A DNA stretch of 64,000 nucleotides from contig CALKIZ010000015.1 in the NCBI GenBank assembly GCA_937995735.1, positions 16,071 through 80,070 of the forward strand, given 5' to 3'. Source of the DNA: an uncultured Neomegalonema sp. GTDB lineage: Bacteria > Pseudomonadota > Alphaproteobacteria > Rhodobacterales > Rhodobacteraceae. The stretch's first letter is position 1. The number at the start of each line of letters is the position of its first letter. Of the stretch, positions 18,004 through 25,628 are shown piece by piece. The notes under the pieces were generated by a model. That model was not told the DNA's origin. It did no database searches and saw only the letters and a list, made by a program, of their open reading frames with translations. A program made the translations under genes and the position numbers.

Positions 18004-19356
18004 ATGTCTGACAAGATAATTGTTGCTTGCCCAAATTGTCAGACGAACTTCCTTGCTATTTCAGGTCGATTTATACCGGATGGCAGACGGGTCCGCTGTG
18101 CAAAATGCGACCATGGCTGGTTCCACGAAATTGATACGCGCGAAAGGCTATCCGGGACGGGCGGTCGGCTTGGTGTGTCAAAGGACACAAAAGGTGAAGA
18201 CCTCTATGCTCAGCGCTATAGGGACTCCTTCGTATCTTCAGATCCTGTCTTACCGCGCAGGACTCTTGCAGGTGTGCCCGCAGCGGCGGGTGGATCTGCG
18301 ATAATAGACGGAGCCGGGGTACCGAACTTTGTTGACGTGATTCTCTCAAAGGCGCTGGACGGCCTGTCTACGCTGATCCCTGCGGGTATCTTCAAAGGTT
18401 TATTCGCCGCAACTATCATCGCCTGTGCCTCAAAATTTATCTCCGATCAATACGGTGCGCCCGCGATGTTGATGGCTTTGCTCATCGGCATGTCCTTTCA
18501 ATTTATGCATGAAGACGACCGATGCCGGCCAGGTATTGAATTTACCGCGAAAACCGTGTTGCGCGTCGGGGTCGCTTTGCTGGGGCTGCGGATCAGTGCG
18601 CAAATGCTGGCGGGTTTGGGTGTCTCGAGCATTTTGTGGATTATGGTTGGTGTCGTGGCAACGATCGGCTTCGGTCTTATCGGGGCGAGGATGCTCTCGC
18701 GGGGATGGCGGTTCGGCCTGTTGACCGGTGGAGCTGTCGCGATCTGCGGCGCGTCGGCGGCAATGGCAATTGCGGCGGTGATGCCGAATAACCGGAACTC
18801 GGAAACCAATCTCACCTTTACGGTCATCGGGGTTACGGTGTTAAGCACTATCGCGATGATCCTTTATCCACTGATCCTCGGTTATCTGGGATTAAGTGAT
18901 CGCGATGCCGGATTTTTCATCGGGGCAACGATCCATGATGTCGCGCAAGTCGTTGGTGCGGGCTACACGATCTCCGATGAAGCGGGTGATGTGGCGACCG
19001 TCGTGAAGATGTTCCGCGTCGCGATGCTGGCGCCAATCGTCTTTTTCGCCTCTGTTATCATCGCGCGCATGGCCGCGCACAAACCCGGAGAGCAACCGCC
19101 TCTGTTGCCTGCGTTTGTGGTTGCCTTCCTGCTGTTGGCGACGCTTAATTCCGTGGTGGTGCTGCCGGTGGAACTGACGATGGCCGCTGAGGTTGTGTCC
19201 CGCTGGATGCTGTTGATTGCCGTCGCCGCCGTGGGCATGAAAACCTCGCTGACCGAGATCAAAAACGTCGGCCCCGCAGCAATCACTTTGATCGTCGCGG
19301 AGACCCTGTTTATCGCCGGCGGATTTGCCTTATTGATGATGCTTCAGGCATTGTAA
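18004..19356 (+). CDS. Zinc-ribbon (MJ0042 type) fused to YeiH-family membrane transporter
   Basis: A single 450-residue frame joins two domains. Residues 4-42 form an MJ0042-type zinc ribbon with C9-x2-C12 and C32-x2-C35, spaced by PDGRRVRC, a domain common at the N-terminus of alphaproteobacterial proteins. A polar linker (about 43-110) leads to the YeiH/UPF0324 family of putative sulfate exporters: about ten helices with LMALLIGMSFQF, TAKTVLRVGVALLGLRIS, GGAVAICGASAAMAIAAVMP, and IHDVAQVVGAGYTISDEAG. The start at 18004 precedes the ribbon directly. Classical YeiH has no such ribbon. Transport substrate is unproven even for E. coli YeiH. Confidence 0.88.
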   Translation: MSDKIIVACPNCQTNFLAISGRFIPDGRRVRCAKCDHGWFHEIDTRERLSGTGGRLGVSKDTKGEDLYAQRYRDSFVSSDPVLPRRTLAGVPAAAGGSAIIDGAGVPNFVDVILSKALDGLSTLIPAGIFKGLFAATIIACASKFISDQYGAPAMLMALLIGMSFQFMHEDDRCRPGIEFTAKTVLRVGVALLGLRISAQMLAGLGVSSILWIMVGVVATIGFGLIGARMLSRGWRFGLLTGGAVAICGASAAMAIAAVMPNNRNSETNLTFTVIGVTVLSTIAMILYPLILGYLGLSDRDAGFFIGATIHDVAQVVGAGYTISDEAGDVATVVKMFRVAMLAPIVFFASVIIARMAAHKPGEQPPLLPAFVVAFLLLATLNSVVVLPVELTMAAEVVSRWMLLIAVAAVGMKTSLTEIKNVGPAAITLIVAETLFIAGGFALLMMLQAL

Positions 19357-19382
19357 CAGAGAAGCCCTGCGCGGCCTTTTGA

Positions 19383-20030
19383 TCAGAACTCTCTAAAAAA
19401 CCGACCGCCGAACGGTATGCTCTGTAAGGTGCGTTTCAAGGTGTCATTAGCGTTTCTGTTCGGGTCGCTTGCGAGGCCCTTATAGAATTCGGCATTCTGT
19501 TGGATTTGAGCCACTGTCAAACCGTCAAAGTATTTCCGGTGCTGATCGACATAGAAAGCAAAGGACTCCGCTCGGGTTCGGCCAAGGTCTCTGGACCCGG
19601 AGAGAAGCGATGTCACACGGCGGGCGTAGTTGGCATCCATACGCTCATCGTTTATGTAGGGTTTTGCTATCCGCGCCGCTCTTTGTATTTGCTGGATGCA
19701 TTGCTGTTTGGTGCGCGCTTTGTTGAAGAACCGGCCTTCAAAGAGCTGGCCGTTTTCCAGACACCACGATACGCGGTTTGACCCCATGAAATCGGCAACA
19801 AAAGATTCCCGTTGCGCTTGATTGAGCGGCCTTGTGGCAAGCGCGAGAGAACGGCGCAGACTCTCCCCGTTTCGTCCGTCAATTTTGACATTTGCAGTGG
19901 GCAAGCCCTGAACAGTCGGCGTGTAAAGCGTCTGGTCGTTGGCTCTTGAAGCGTCTGAAGCGCAAGCGCTTACCAAGGGAAGGACCAAAGCCATTACGAT
20001 GTACAACATTCGCCTATACGTGTTTTTCAT
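19383..20030 (-). CDS. Putative lipoprotein, function unknown
   Basis: 215 residues beginning with a lipoprotein signal: basic MKNTYRRMLYIVM, hydrophobic core and lipobox LVSAC, so Cys is the likely lipidated residue. The start at 20030 places the signal correctly; a longer frame to 20072 would bury it. The mature part is mostly helical and polar, with two further cysteines (SWCLENGQ, QQCIQQI) that could pair. I do not recognise a family. Convergent with the YeiH-like gene 26 bases away. Confidence 0.7.
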   Translation of the reverse strand: MKNTYRRMLYIVMALVLPLVSACASDASRANDQTLYTPTVQGLPTANVKIDGRNGESLRRSLALATRPLNQAQRESFVADFMGSNRVSWCLENGQLFEGRFFNKARTKQQCIQQIQRAARIAKPYINDERMDANYARRVTSLLSGSRDLGRTRAESFAFYVDQHRKYFDGLTVAQIQQNAEFYKGLASDPNRNANDTLKRTLQSIPFGGRFFREF

Positions 20031-20318
20031 AATTAATTCCGTTTCTTCAGGTTGTGAACCATACAGCTGCAAAAAGTAGATAAGTCAAGAATGCAATCAC
20101 GCTTTGCGCGAGTGTATCTGTTGTTCTTACCTATTGAGACGTTTCAAAAGCTGCGCCCCTTGGATGCAGGGATAATTTTTTATGATTGCGGTGGAGGCGT
20201 TCAGATCATGTGGAAAAGCGCCGTAAGTCAGCCGGAGTAGCCATGAGGACAGAAACGAACAGATAAATTCTCCAATTTGCCGGAGAAAAATTGAGTTTCA
20301 GGTTAGCCCGTCAACTTA

Positions 20319-20340
20319 GCCTGTAAAATATTTTACAGGC
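20319..20340. repeat. Perfect 22-base palindrome after the LysR gene
   Basis: Arms of 11 bases with no loop (GCCTGTAAAAT and its complement) lie six bases beyond the LysR stop on its downstream side. AT-rich centre and lack of a T run argue against an ordinary terminator, though a cruciform or 3' hairpin is possible. Confidence 0.6.
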
Positions 20341-20346
20341 CAGACG

Positions 20347-21237
20347 CTATTCATCCGGCCAATCAAATGCGTCGGCGGCACGCAAAAATCTCTGGACGAT
20401 ATTCGTGTCTAACCTTCCAAAGGGAATAGCAAGAGACACGGTCCGCTCCAGCTGGATGCCGGACAGTTCGACAGATGCCAGATTCGGATTTTCAAAAGAA
20501 TATTTGGGGACGATGGAGATTCCTGCTCCTTCAGCGATCAAAGACCTGGCCCATTCTTCACTGTCGCAACGTGCGATAAAGTTGGGCTTGAAGTCCGGCA
20601 TTGTAATTTCAGTCAGGAAGGTCTCGCGGAACTCACATTGCAGGCGGTCAACATAGGGCTCGCGGCTAATCTCGGAAAGGCTAACCGGCCCTTTCCCTGC
20701 GAAAGGATGGGACAGCGCCGTTACGACAACCATCGGCTCGTTGTATAATTTCTTATACCTGAGCTTTTTCTTACCTTTGACCTCTGCTCCGACAATGGCA
20801 ATATCGATGCTGCCTGCGAGAATAACTTCTTCCAGATCGCAAGCGGTCAAAGTTTTGATGATGATTTCGATGTCTTCCTGACTCTCTTTAAATTGCGTGA
20901 GGAAGCGCGTGAGGGAACCGGGTCCGATTGTACACATGACACCGATCCGAAGGACCGGCATCTCGCCTGAAACGAGTTTTTCAAGCGTTTCGTCAATCGC
21001 TTGTGAGAGTGTAATCAGGCGTTGAAAATGCTCGATCGCGACCGTTCCCAAAGGGGTCAAATGAGTATTCCGGCCTTCTCTGCGGATCAGTGTTGCGCCG
21101 ATATCTTTTTCGAGCTGGTTGATTGCCTTGGTCAATCCGGGTTGGCTTATGCCGAGTTTTTTTGCGGCATCTGAAAAATTCAATGTCTCACAAAGTGCCA
21201 AAAAATAACGCGCACGTTTGATGTCAATATCGGCCAT
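20347..21237 (-). CDS. LysR-family transcriptional regulator
   Basis: 296 residues, the standard LysR length. N-terminal winged helix (about 1-62): ARYFLALCETLNFSDAAKK, LGISQPGLTKAINQLEKDIG, LIRREGRNTHLTPLG. The C-terminal effector domain (about 90-290) starts with VLRIGVMCTIGPG and contains DIAIVG and the receptor-type SLIAEGAGISIVPKYS. It is divergent from the secreted beta-propeller gene across 404 bases, which is the usual arrangement for LysR control of a neighbour. Inducer unknown. Confidence 0.95.
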   Translation of the reverse strand: MADIDIKRARYFLALCETLNFSDAAKKLGISQPGLTKAINQLEKDIGATLIRREGRNTHLTPLGTVAIEHFQRLITLSQAIDETLEKLVSGEMPVLRIGVMCTIGPGSLTRFLTQFKESQEDIEIIIKTLTACDLEEVILAGSIDIAIVGAEVKGKKKLRYKKLYNEPMVVVTALSHPFAGKGPVSLSEISREPYVDRLQCEFRETFLTEITMPDFKPNFIARCDSEEWARSLIAEGAGISIVPKYSFENPNLASVELSGIQLERTVSLAIPFGRLDTNIVQRFLRAADAFDWPDE

Positions 21238-21641
21238 TCACAAGAATCCTATAGCAAATTGTTATTCTTATCATAACTGACAGTTCGAGGTGCTTTATTT
21301 ATCAAATTCGGGTTGGTGTCCCCTTTTTTCGAAGAAGAGCCAGAAAATGATCGTTTGCAACGCAAATATGAAGGTGCCCGGACTCGTAGTTTTTTTGCTT
21401 GTTTGGCGTCTGTGTCGTGTTTGGCAGTTTCAGCAATCATCCGGCGCAAAAAGCCGTAGTCAAATATGTCTCTGGTCAAAATGCACATCGGGAAATGTGC
21501 GTGAAATTTTGCAAAGGGTGCGTTCTTACCCGACCTTTGATGTCTTCCCGGCCCATTTAGCGGGATGAAAATCGGGAACTATCCGACGTTTTAACGCATA
21601 CCGACCCGTTCCGGATGCCTTTATCAAATGAGGGAAAAGCT
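21238..21641. other. Intergenic region between LysR and beta-propeller genes
   Basis: 404 bases, relatively AT-rich, between divergent starts. Frames on both strands (for example 21290-21568) show no family motif and no good ribosome site. It should hold promoters for both genes and any LysR box; I could not identify a convincing T-N11-A dyad by eye. Confidence 0.45.
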
Positions 21642-22916
21642 ATGAAACGCTTCAATAAAATTACAAGTACGTGCGTCATGACTCTTGCCGGTATCGTTGC
21701 TGCATCTGTGGGGGCTGTTGCCGGAGAGTCCCGCTTTTACGTTGTGTCCAACAAAGCCGACGGCAATACGATCGTCGGATTTCAAAGCGCTGCGTCCGGC
21801 AAATTTTCGCGATTAGGCGAGTTCGATACAGGGGGAACAGGTACAGGTGACCTTGAAATACCGGCCCTGAAAAAAGACGAAACACATCCTTTGGCCAATG
21901 GCGATGATCCATTGATTTCTGCTGAATCGGTTATAAGCCTGCATGATGGTAAGATGGCCGTCGTCGTGAATCCGGGAGACGCAACCGTCTCTCTTATGAA
22001 GGCCGGCGAAAAAGGCGCATTGAGCTTCGTTAACAAAGTCGCCGCCAGCGACCTCTTTCCAATCAGCCTTGCAGCTCACGGTGATTATGTCGCCTCTGCA
22101 AGCGTGGGCAAAGACAATATGAACGGCAGCATCACTTTGTTCAAAGTGGCCGGAGGCAAGTTGACCACCATCAAAGGTGCGCGGCGCGATCTGAAGGCGC
22201 GGCCATCAACAATCGCATTTTCTTCAGACGGGGAACATGTGATTGTCAATGAATTGGTTACGGGTAAGATCAAGGTCTTTGCCGTTGAGGACGGGACGCT
22301 AAGCAACGCACCGGTTTCGGAAATAGAGTCACCACGCGATGACGAAAGCCGCTTTCAGGCGATCCCTGTCGGGTTTGTCGTGAGTGGTGACGGGGGCGAC
22401 GACATTATTCTTATGTCCGAAGCCCGGTTCCTGACACCGGAGTTCGGCCTGCGCGAAGGGTCTGGTGAGGTGGCTCTATCGCCGCTCTATTCATGGCAGA
22501 CCGGCTCGATCTCGACCTACCGGCTAACGGATGATGGACAGATCTCTTTGATCTCCGGTGACGTCTTGACCGGTGCATCTGTTGAAGGCGGAGAGATTGC
22601 CAATTGTTGGGTAACGCTGTCGGCGGACGGACGGACGCTCTGGGCCGCCAATGCATTATCAAGCTCGATCAGCTCTTTCAGGATCCGCGAAAATGGTACT
22701 GCGGCCCTGGTGAATGAACATGCTTACAAGCACGATGATGAGACGCTTTTCTTTAGTGATATCAGCATTAGTGCTTCCGGTGATCAGCTTTATCAACTGA
22801 TCGGAAACACCGGTGAAATTATGGTATTCGACATATCCGCAAATGGCGATCTTACGCCGGTTCAAACCCTATCGGGACTTCCGGCGCTGGGTTCTTACGG
22901 GCTTATGGTGCACTAG
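21642..22916 (+). CDS. Secreted beta-propeller protein (lactonase/YncE-like)
   Basis: 424 residues with a signal peptide (MKRFNKITSTCVM, cleavage near VGAVAG). The mature chain consists of repeated propeller blades: RFYVVSNKADGNTIVGFQ, MAVVVNPGDATVSLMKAG, STIAFSSDGEHVIVNEL, VTLSADGRTLWAANALSS, DISISASGDQLYQLIGNTGE. Such seven-bladed sheets belong to the lactonase/YncE group. Catalytic residues are not distinguishable here, so it may be a binding or scaffold protein rather than an enzyme. The start at 21642 has AGGGAAAAG upstream. Likely controlled by the divergent LysR. Confidence 0.78.
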   Translation: MKRFNKITSTCVMTLAGIVAASVGAVAGESRFYVVSNKADGNTIVGFQSAASGKFSRLGEFDTGGTGTGDLEIPALKKDETHPLANGDDPLISAESVISLHDGKMAVVVNPGDATVSLMKAGEKGALSFVNKVAASDLFPISLAAHGDYVASASVGKDNMNGSITLFKVAGGKLTTIKGARRDLKARPSTIAFSSDGEHVIVNELVTGKIKVFAVEDGTLSNAPVSEIESPRDDESRFQAIPVGFVVSGDGGDDIILMSEARFLTPEFGLREGSGEVALSPLYSWQTGSISTYRLTDDGQISLISGDVLTGASVEGGEIANCWVTLSADGRTLWAANALSSSISSFRIRENGTAALVNEHAYKHDDETLFFSDISISASGDQLYQLIGNTGEIMVFDISANGDLTPVQTLSGLPALGSYGLMVH

Positions 22917-22974
22917 AATTTTTACCTGCACATGAACGGGAACAGCATTTTGTGCTTGCGCCGGGCTGTTGAAA

Positions 22975-23008
22975 ATCGAAAGGCGTGCCCTTCGGCGCGG
23001 CTTTCGAT
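22975..23008 (+). repeat. Imperfect hairpin after the beta-propeller gene
   Basis: Eight-base arms (22975-22982 and 23001-23008), a G/G mismatch, then a five-base GC-rich inner stem and a CCTTCG loop, 58 bases after the stop. No U run follows, so it is at best a weak terminator or 3' stabiliser. Confidence 0.5.
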
Positions 23009-23179
23009 ACAGGTTTCTCCTGATCAAAAGACGTTGCGATAGACTAAGCTCTCAAAGGCATTCATCCGGAGGCATCGCGCACCGGTGCTTTCAACCGCAT
23101 CGGCGATTATGAGATCATCCGGCCATGGCGTTGAACATGCTTGAAATGTGAGTCATCAATGCACTGAAAAAGGCGCATT
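23009..23179. other. Non-coding stretch before the ccdA remnant
   Basis: 171 bases with stops in every frame. Short in-frame pieces such as AFNRIGDYEIIRPW hint at older coding remains but match no family that I can name. Confidence 0.3.
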
Positions 23180-23433
23180 ATGACAGCTACTGAAAAAACC
23201 CGCGTAACTCTGATTCTAGATAAAAGGCGGTTGAGCTGGCGAAAGTTCAAGGGCTGAATCTGTCCGCTATCCCAAGCGATGCGATTTGCACCGCAGCAAA
23301 GCTAAAGTGCGCGGAAAGTGTGGATAGCTGAAAACACACCAAATATTGCCACTCAGGATGAATGCTCGAACAGAACGGACATCCGTTTGCGGGTGCTATT
23401 GCGGGGCCATTTGGCAAGGCTTTTAAAGGGTGA
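23180..23433 (+). pseudogene. Decayed ccdA-type antitoxin gene
   Basis: Reading two frames in turn rebuilds a CcdA-like antitoxin. Frame one from ATG 23180 gives TATEKTRVTLILDK; after a frameshift near 23222 the chain continues AVELAKVQGLNLSAIPSDAI and CTAAKLK; a second shift gives WIAENTPNIATQDE (23321-23362); a third gives LEQNGHPFAGAIAGPFGK to a stop at 23431-23433. These follow the order of family parts (DNA-binding strand, helix, ENxxxI toxin-binding tail). No single frame reads through, so it cannot make an intact antitoxin. The last piece overlaps the ccdB-like start, as in live ccdAB operons. Confidence 0.68.
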
Positions 23434-23642
23434 AGCAATTTGATGTGATTGACGTTCAAGGAGACTTCGGCGTTGTCGTAGAATCGCACTTACCTGCACC
23501 GGATAAATTCCTCATTCTTGCCACCCGTCTTATCGCCCCGATACAAAAGGGCTGGCACAATCGACCGGCAAAAATGTCTCCAAACACCGCGGTGAAATCA
23601 TTCGGACAATCTACAGAAATAAACAACCAAGGACATCAATGA
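23430..23642 (+). pseudogene. Decayed ccdB-type gyrase-toxin gene
   Basis: A GTG at 23430 opens VKQFDVIDVQGDFGVVVE and then LATRLIAPI, which matches the N-terminal strands of the CcdB fold. After about 40 residues the similarity ends. A piece like the CcdB C-terminal helix, GKNVSKHRGEIIRTI, appears in a different frame at about 23567-23611. The middle of the ~100-residue toxin is missing and the two ends are out of frame, so I read this as a deletion plus frameshift. The in-frame product is a 70-residue hybrid unlikely to be toxic. Confidence 0.6.
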
Positions 23643-23839
23643 ATTGAATGATTTTAAGTTGTTGAACAAAGTTGAGTAGCTCCGCTAATGTTAGCTATTT
23701 TCTATAAAATGTTTCCCAAATATCACGGTTTTTTGTTCAAATGCAGCCAGTTTTAGGCCCACAAAAAGTTCTCGATTTATGTAACTAAACAACTTTGACA
23801 TGATTTTGCATAATGGGTTCTCAAGGGAGATACAAGCTT
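23643..23839. other. AT-rich non-coding region upstream of the repeat protein
   Basis: 197 bases, markedly AT-rich, with stops in all frames. It should contain the promoter of the following gene. CAAAGTTG near 23666 and CAACTTTG near 23789 form a distant inverted pair. Nothing else is recognisable. Confidence 0.4.
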
Positions 23840-24538
23840 ATGAGTAGTCAAAGAGAAAATATCGACATAGATCAGCTTCGTAAAGATATCCAATCTGATA
23901 TCACAAAGCGTTTTACAGCTTTAGCTATTGCAACGGTTTTAGGTGTTGCGATACTCGCAGGTGTTGGAGCATGGACACTTTTAAAGCCACAGATTCAAGA
24001 CGAGCTAGGTATCCTTTCTAAGGATGAACTCCACATTGCACTAAAAAAATATTTGAAAACAGAAGATTTAAGGGCGCGAGTTGAATCTGAGTTAGCCATC
24101 GTTTCTAAGGGTGAACTCGACGCCGCTCTACAAAGTTATTTGAAGACAGAAGATTTAGAGACACAAGTTGAATCCGATCTGACTATCGTTTCTGAGGATG
24201 AACTCGACACCGCACTGCAAGATTACTTGAAGGCAGAAGATTTAAGGGCGCGAGTTGAATCTGAGTTAGCCATCGTTTCTAAGGATGAACTCGACGCCGC
24301 TCTAAAGGGCTATTTGAAAGTATCAGATGGAGCTCCTCGGTTAGATGGGGCATTATTGATTTATTCAAAAAATACAAGATGTCCAAATGGGAGTAAACCT
24401 GTTGCGAATATCCTTGTTCAAAGTCGTCGAGATGATCCGCTGTTCAACGAAACAGTCCAGTTACGTGAAGCAACAAGTAGGTTCAACGCAGGATCGAATT
24501 GGCAAGGAAACTCGTTCTCTGCTTGCTATTTCAATTAA
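23840..24538 (+). CDS. Membrane-anchored protein with 29-residue tandem repeats, function unknown
   Basis: 232 residues. A polar cytoplasmic N-terminus (about 1-25) precedes one transmembrane helix (TALAIATVLGVAILAGVGAW, about 26-45). From residue 56 there are four tandem 29-residue units of the pattern L-x-IVS-x-DELDxALxxYLKxEDLxxxVES, the last one incomplete, strongly charged and helical. The last ~70 residues form a separate domain with two cysteines (TRCPNG, SACYF) that could form a disulfide, which fits a periplasmic location. The start at 23840 has GGGAG upstream; an in-frame ATG at 23813 precedes it. AT content and codon use differ from neighbours and suggest acquisition. No family recognised. 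Confidence 0.72.
   Translation: MSSQRENIDIDQLRKDIQSDITKRFTALAIATVLGVAILAGVGAWTLLKPQIQDELGILSKDELHIALKKYLKTEDLRARVESELAIVSKGELDAALQSYLKTEDLETQVESDLTIVSEDELDTALQDYLKAEDLRARVESELAIVSKDELDAALKGYLKVSDGAPRLDGALLIYSKNTRCPNGSKPVANILVQSRRDDPLFNETVQLREATSRFNAGSNWQGNSFSACYFN
24005..24352 (+). repeat. Four tandem 87-base coding repeats with a 174-base super-period
   Basis: Units start at 24005, 24092, 24179 and 24266. Copies 1 and 3 share an identical tail and copies 2 and 4 share a nearly identical head, so about 24060-24134 matches about 24234-24308 almost base for base. This implies that a two-unit block was duplicated recently after an older single-unit duplication. Confidence 0.85.
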
Positions 24539-24582
24539 GTCAAATCAGGAGCGTGCCCGATAGAAAATTGTAAGAGCATCAC

Positions 24583-24598
24583 TTCGATCTAGATCGAA
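24583..24598. repeat. Perfect 16-base palindrome
   Basis: TTCGATCT followed directly by its complement, between the ends of two convergent genes (24538 and 24624). No loop and no T run. Possibly a protein-binding site or chance. Confidence 0.5.
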
Positions 24599-24623
24599 AA
24601 TGGTAGTTGAATTTTATATAATA

Positions 24624-25484
24624 TCATCCCGCCGCTTGTTGGGCGAAGAAGGATGTTTCTTTGGGGACTTCGGGGATTTCCATTTCATAGGCTGAACAGC
24701 GGACGCGGCCTGACTCTTTGCCTCGGATCAAAGCACCTGTCAGCGTGCTGGGCAAAGCGTTGGGACTCAGCTCGACGCTATCTTCCGCGTAATATGTCGC
24801 GATGTAGAGCGTGCGCGAGGTGTCCGAAAGGTTGGGGGCGGACCCGTGCAACAGGCTCGCGTGCATCAGGCAAACGCTTCCGGCGGGGCCGGTGCATTTG
24901 ACGATTGCGTCCTCATGCGCCCCGACCACTTCATCCGCCACCGCGCCGGTGAAGGTGCCGTTATGCCACAGCGAATAGAGCGGGCCTTTATGACTGCCCG
25001 GAACGACTTCGAGCGGGCCGTTCTCCAGCGTGACATCATCGACAAACAGCAGCGCGGTAATCATGTCGTCATTGCTCATCGGTTGAAAGGTGAAGTCCTG
25101 ATGGAACTTCACTTTGGTCGCCGCTCCCGGCAGTTTTGAATTCACCTTGCCATGATGAAAGCGCAGCGATGGCCCGATCAGGTCGGCGACATACCCGACC
25201 ATCCGCGAACCGCGCATGACCGTGGCATACGCCTCCGAAATTTCTTCGGGGCTTTGGATGCGGCGCAGGGCAGGTCGGTCGGCGCTGTGCCCCGGCTCCA
25301 GATCGAACCGCGCGCGGCCATCGAGCGTCTCGCCATAATCATCGGAATGCGCGCGGCTGTCTTGCACCCATCCGTTGAATGTCTCGCGCAGGGCGGACAG
25401 CTCTTCGGGGGTGATCGCATCGGCGACGGTCAAAACGCCGTCCCGCCAGAATTGATCCATTTGATCTTGGGTCAGAGTCGCCAT
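24624..25484 (-). CDS. Phytanoyl-CoA dioxygenase (PhyH) family protein
   Basis: Fe(II)/2-oxoglutarate-dependent oxygenase, 286 residues. Seen: QMDQFWRDGVLTVADAITP at the N-terminus, KVKFHQDFTFQPMSNDD carrying the His-x-Asp iron ligands, FVDDVTLENGPLEVVPGSHKGP, and SLLHGSAPNLSDTSRTLYIATY with the distal His ligand and the Arg that binds 2-oxoglutarate. The start at 25484 has GAGGCGAAG before it. Bacterial members hydroxylate compounds as different as ectoine and phosphonates, so the substrate is open. Downstream of mch on the same strand (144-base gap), possibly co-transcribed. Confidence 0.92.
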   Translation of the reverse strand: MATLTQDQMDQFWRDGVLTVADAITPEELSALRETFNGWVQDSRAHSDDYGETLDGRARFDLEPGHSADRPALRRIQSPEEISEAYATVMRGSRMVGYVADLIGPSLRFHHGKVNSKLPGAATKVKFHQDFTFQPMSNDDMITALLFVDDVTLENGPLEVVPGSHKGPLYSLWHNGTFTGAVADEVVGAHEDAIVKCTGPAGSVCLMHASLLHGSAPNLSDTSRTLYIATYYAEDSVELSPNALPSTLTGALIRGKESGRVRCSAYEMEIPEVPKETSFFAQQAAG

Positions 25485-25628
25485 CTTCGCCTCACGCAAA
25501 TTTTCTGGTGTGAGGGTGAAGCGAGGAGGGTTTTGCCGTCAAGAAAAAGTCGATTTCAGAGGATTGCAAGGGTTGGGCGAGGGTTTTGCCAGTTGCTTTG
25601 CGGATATTGCCACGGATTTTGGCGGGTT

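Noticed and set aside
21290..21568. 92-codon frame in the LysR-propeller gap
   Set aside because: No ribosome site, no recognisable domain, and it lies where divergent promoters are expected.
23813..23839. Earlier ATG for the repeat protein
   Set aside because: The GGGAG ribosome site lies downstream of it and in place for 23840; the nine extra residues add no motif.
24005..24352. Possible CRISPR-like array from regular 87-base repeats
   Set aside because: The repeats are contiguous without spacers, lie in one reading frame and encode a periodic helical protein.
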